Source: Campylobacteraceae bacterium
GTDB lineage: Bacteria; Campylobacterota; Campylobacteria; Campylobacterales; Sulfurovaceae
Reading direction: 5' to 3'
DNA: 5,220 bases
Assembly (NCBI GenBank): GCA_026982175.1
Contig: JALSHP010000047.1
Location: 1-5,220, forward strand
Positions 4,659-5,220 of the stretch are shown piece by piece. Both the position numbers and the translations under genes were made by a program. Position 1 is the first letter of the stretch. Each line of letters opens with the position of its first letter. The notes under the pieces are model-generated. The model was not told the origin of the DNA and did not search any database. It was given only the letters and a program-made list of their open reading frames with translations.

Positions 4659-5220
4659 CTACTTCTTCACAAAATGCTGATAATCTTTAATGCTTCGCCA
4701 ATCACCACCCCAACTCCAGCCATATTTTTTAAAAATTTTGGTTGCTTTATCATACTTTAATAACACCGCTTTGTCAGCAGGGGTCTCTTTTCTGTGTCGG
4801 CGTTTTTTATATTGCCATGACGCTTTATGAGAAATATGACCTTTGCGTGAAACATAAGGATTCTCTATGGGGTTAATGTCTATGGCTCTTCCATAGGCAT
4901 GTTTTGACCATTTTTTCTTATTCCCTGTCACAGGTCGGCAGTTAAAAGCTGAGGTGTTGTCTGCCTCTATCGACTCCCAATCATCGGCATTAAAATCGGA
5001 GACCAAACGCATTTGGCGTATGGGATAAGCAATCTCGTAAAGTTCAGCAAAGATGTTCACCAGCTCATCAGCTACCTCTTTGTGAACAATGATTTCACCC
5101 GAAACAGTCTCTCCATTAAAATCTAAATGGTTCACATTAATATAACGTAAATCGTTCAGATGAACAGGGCAAGTCTCTCGCCATGAATCAGCTTGTAGCA
5201 TCCGTGTTTTTACCTCTTCC
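4659..5220 (-). CDS. M15-family (D-Ala-D-Ala carboxypeptidase-like) metallopeptidase, 5' end missing
   Basis: The frame is open to the right edge, and the first visible segment (SWRETCPV, LRYINV) looks like the beginning of a mature domain, so the true start and probably a signal peptide lie beyond the window; the ATG at 5201 is unlikely to be the start. Numbering from that Met, the zinc site of M15 peptidases is visible: SKHAYGRAIDIN (99-110) gives His101 and Asp108, and the C-terminal DYQHF (173-177) gives His176 after the Trp/Gly-rich GWSWGGDW (161-168). NTSAFNCR (82-89) is also typical of this subgroup. The family cleaves peptide bonds in the peptidoglycan stem or cross-bridge, usually as LD- or DD-peptidase, in the periplasm. 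Specificity cannot be read from the sequence. The gene ends with TAG and is followed 43 bases later by folK. Confidence 0.82.
   Translation of the reverse strand, partial: EEVKTRMLQADSWRETCPVHLNDLRYINVNHLDFNGETVSGEIIVHKEVADELVNIFAELYEIAYPIRQMRLVSDFNADDWESIEADNTSAFNCRPVTGNKKKWSKHAYGRAIDINPIENPYVSRKGHISHKASWQYKKRRHRKETPADKAVLLKYDKATKIFKKYGWSWGGDWRSIKDYQHFVKK

Noticed and set aside
1..5220. CRISPR array, tRNA/rRNA genes, insertion sequence ends or phage genes.
   Set aside because: No regularly spaced repeats, RNA gene signatures, transposase motifs or terminal inverted repeats were seen; almost all bases are in supported genes.

Overview
The window is AT-rich and densely coded. Its gene content points to a Campylobacterota (epsilonproteobacterial) chromosome: folK sits directly before an FlhF-type GTPase, and the FolK carries an N-terminal extension of the kind I associate with this group. 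A sulfur-oxidising genus such as Sulfurovum or Sulfurimonas is plausible, but I infer this from layout and style, not from a database match.

Layout. At the left edge, on the + strand, is the 3' end of a leucyl aminopeptidase gene (M17/PepA). It overlaps by four bases a small VanZ-like membrane protein gene, which ends at 556. Everything to the right is on the - strand and is read from right to left: an M15-type peptidase (5' end outside the window), folK, an flhF-like GTPase, mnmA, a 92-residue lipoprotein, a rhodanese-domain lipoprotein and a DNA/RNA non-specific endonuclease lipoprotein. The gaps between these seven genes run from a 4-base overlap to 43 bases. The set ends in a hairpin plus U-tract that overlaps the last stop codon, so it reads as one long transcription unit, perhaps with internal promoters. 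The + strand genes converge on the same point. No gap exceeds about 45 bases.

How the genes relate. The upstream part is housekeeping: cell-wall peptidase, folate biosynthesis, GTPase and tRNA 2-thiolation. The downstream part is an envelope module of three consecutive lipoproteins, two with recognisable enzymatic domains (rhodanese and NUC1-type nuclease), the last two translationally coupled.

Most interesting points. The FlhF-like protein is cut down to its NG (GTPase) core. It lacks the N-terminal B domain, an in-frame stop rules out a longer start, and no flhG follows it; the next gene is mnmA. This may be a GTPase detached from flagellar assembly. The second point is the lipoprotein trio, including an extracytoplasmic rhodanese on a Thr/Ser/Pro/Tyr repeat stalk and a nuclease with DKGH instead of DRGH. 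I found no CRISPR array, RNA gene, insertion sequence or obvious phage gene.
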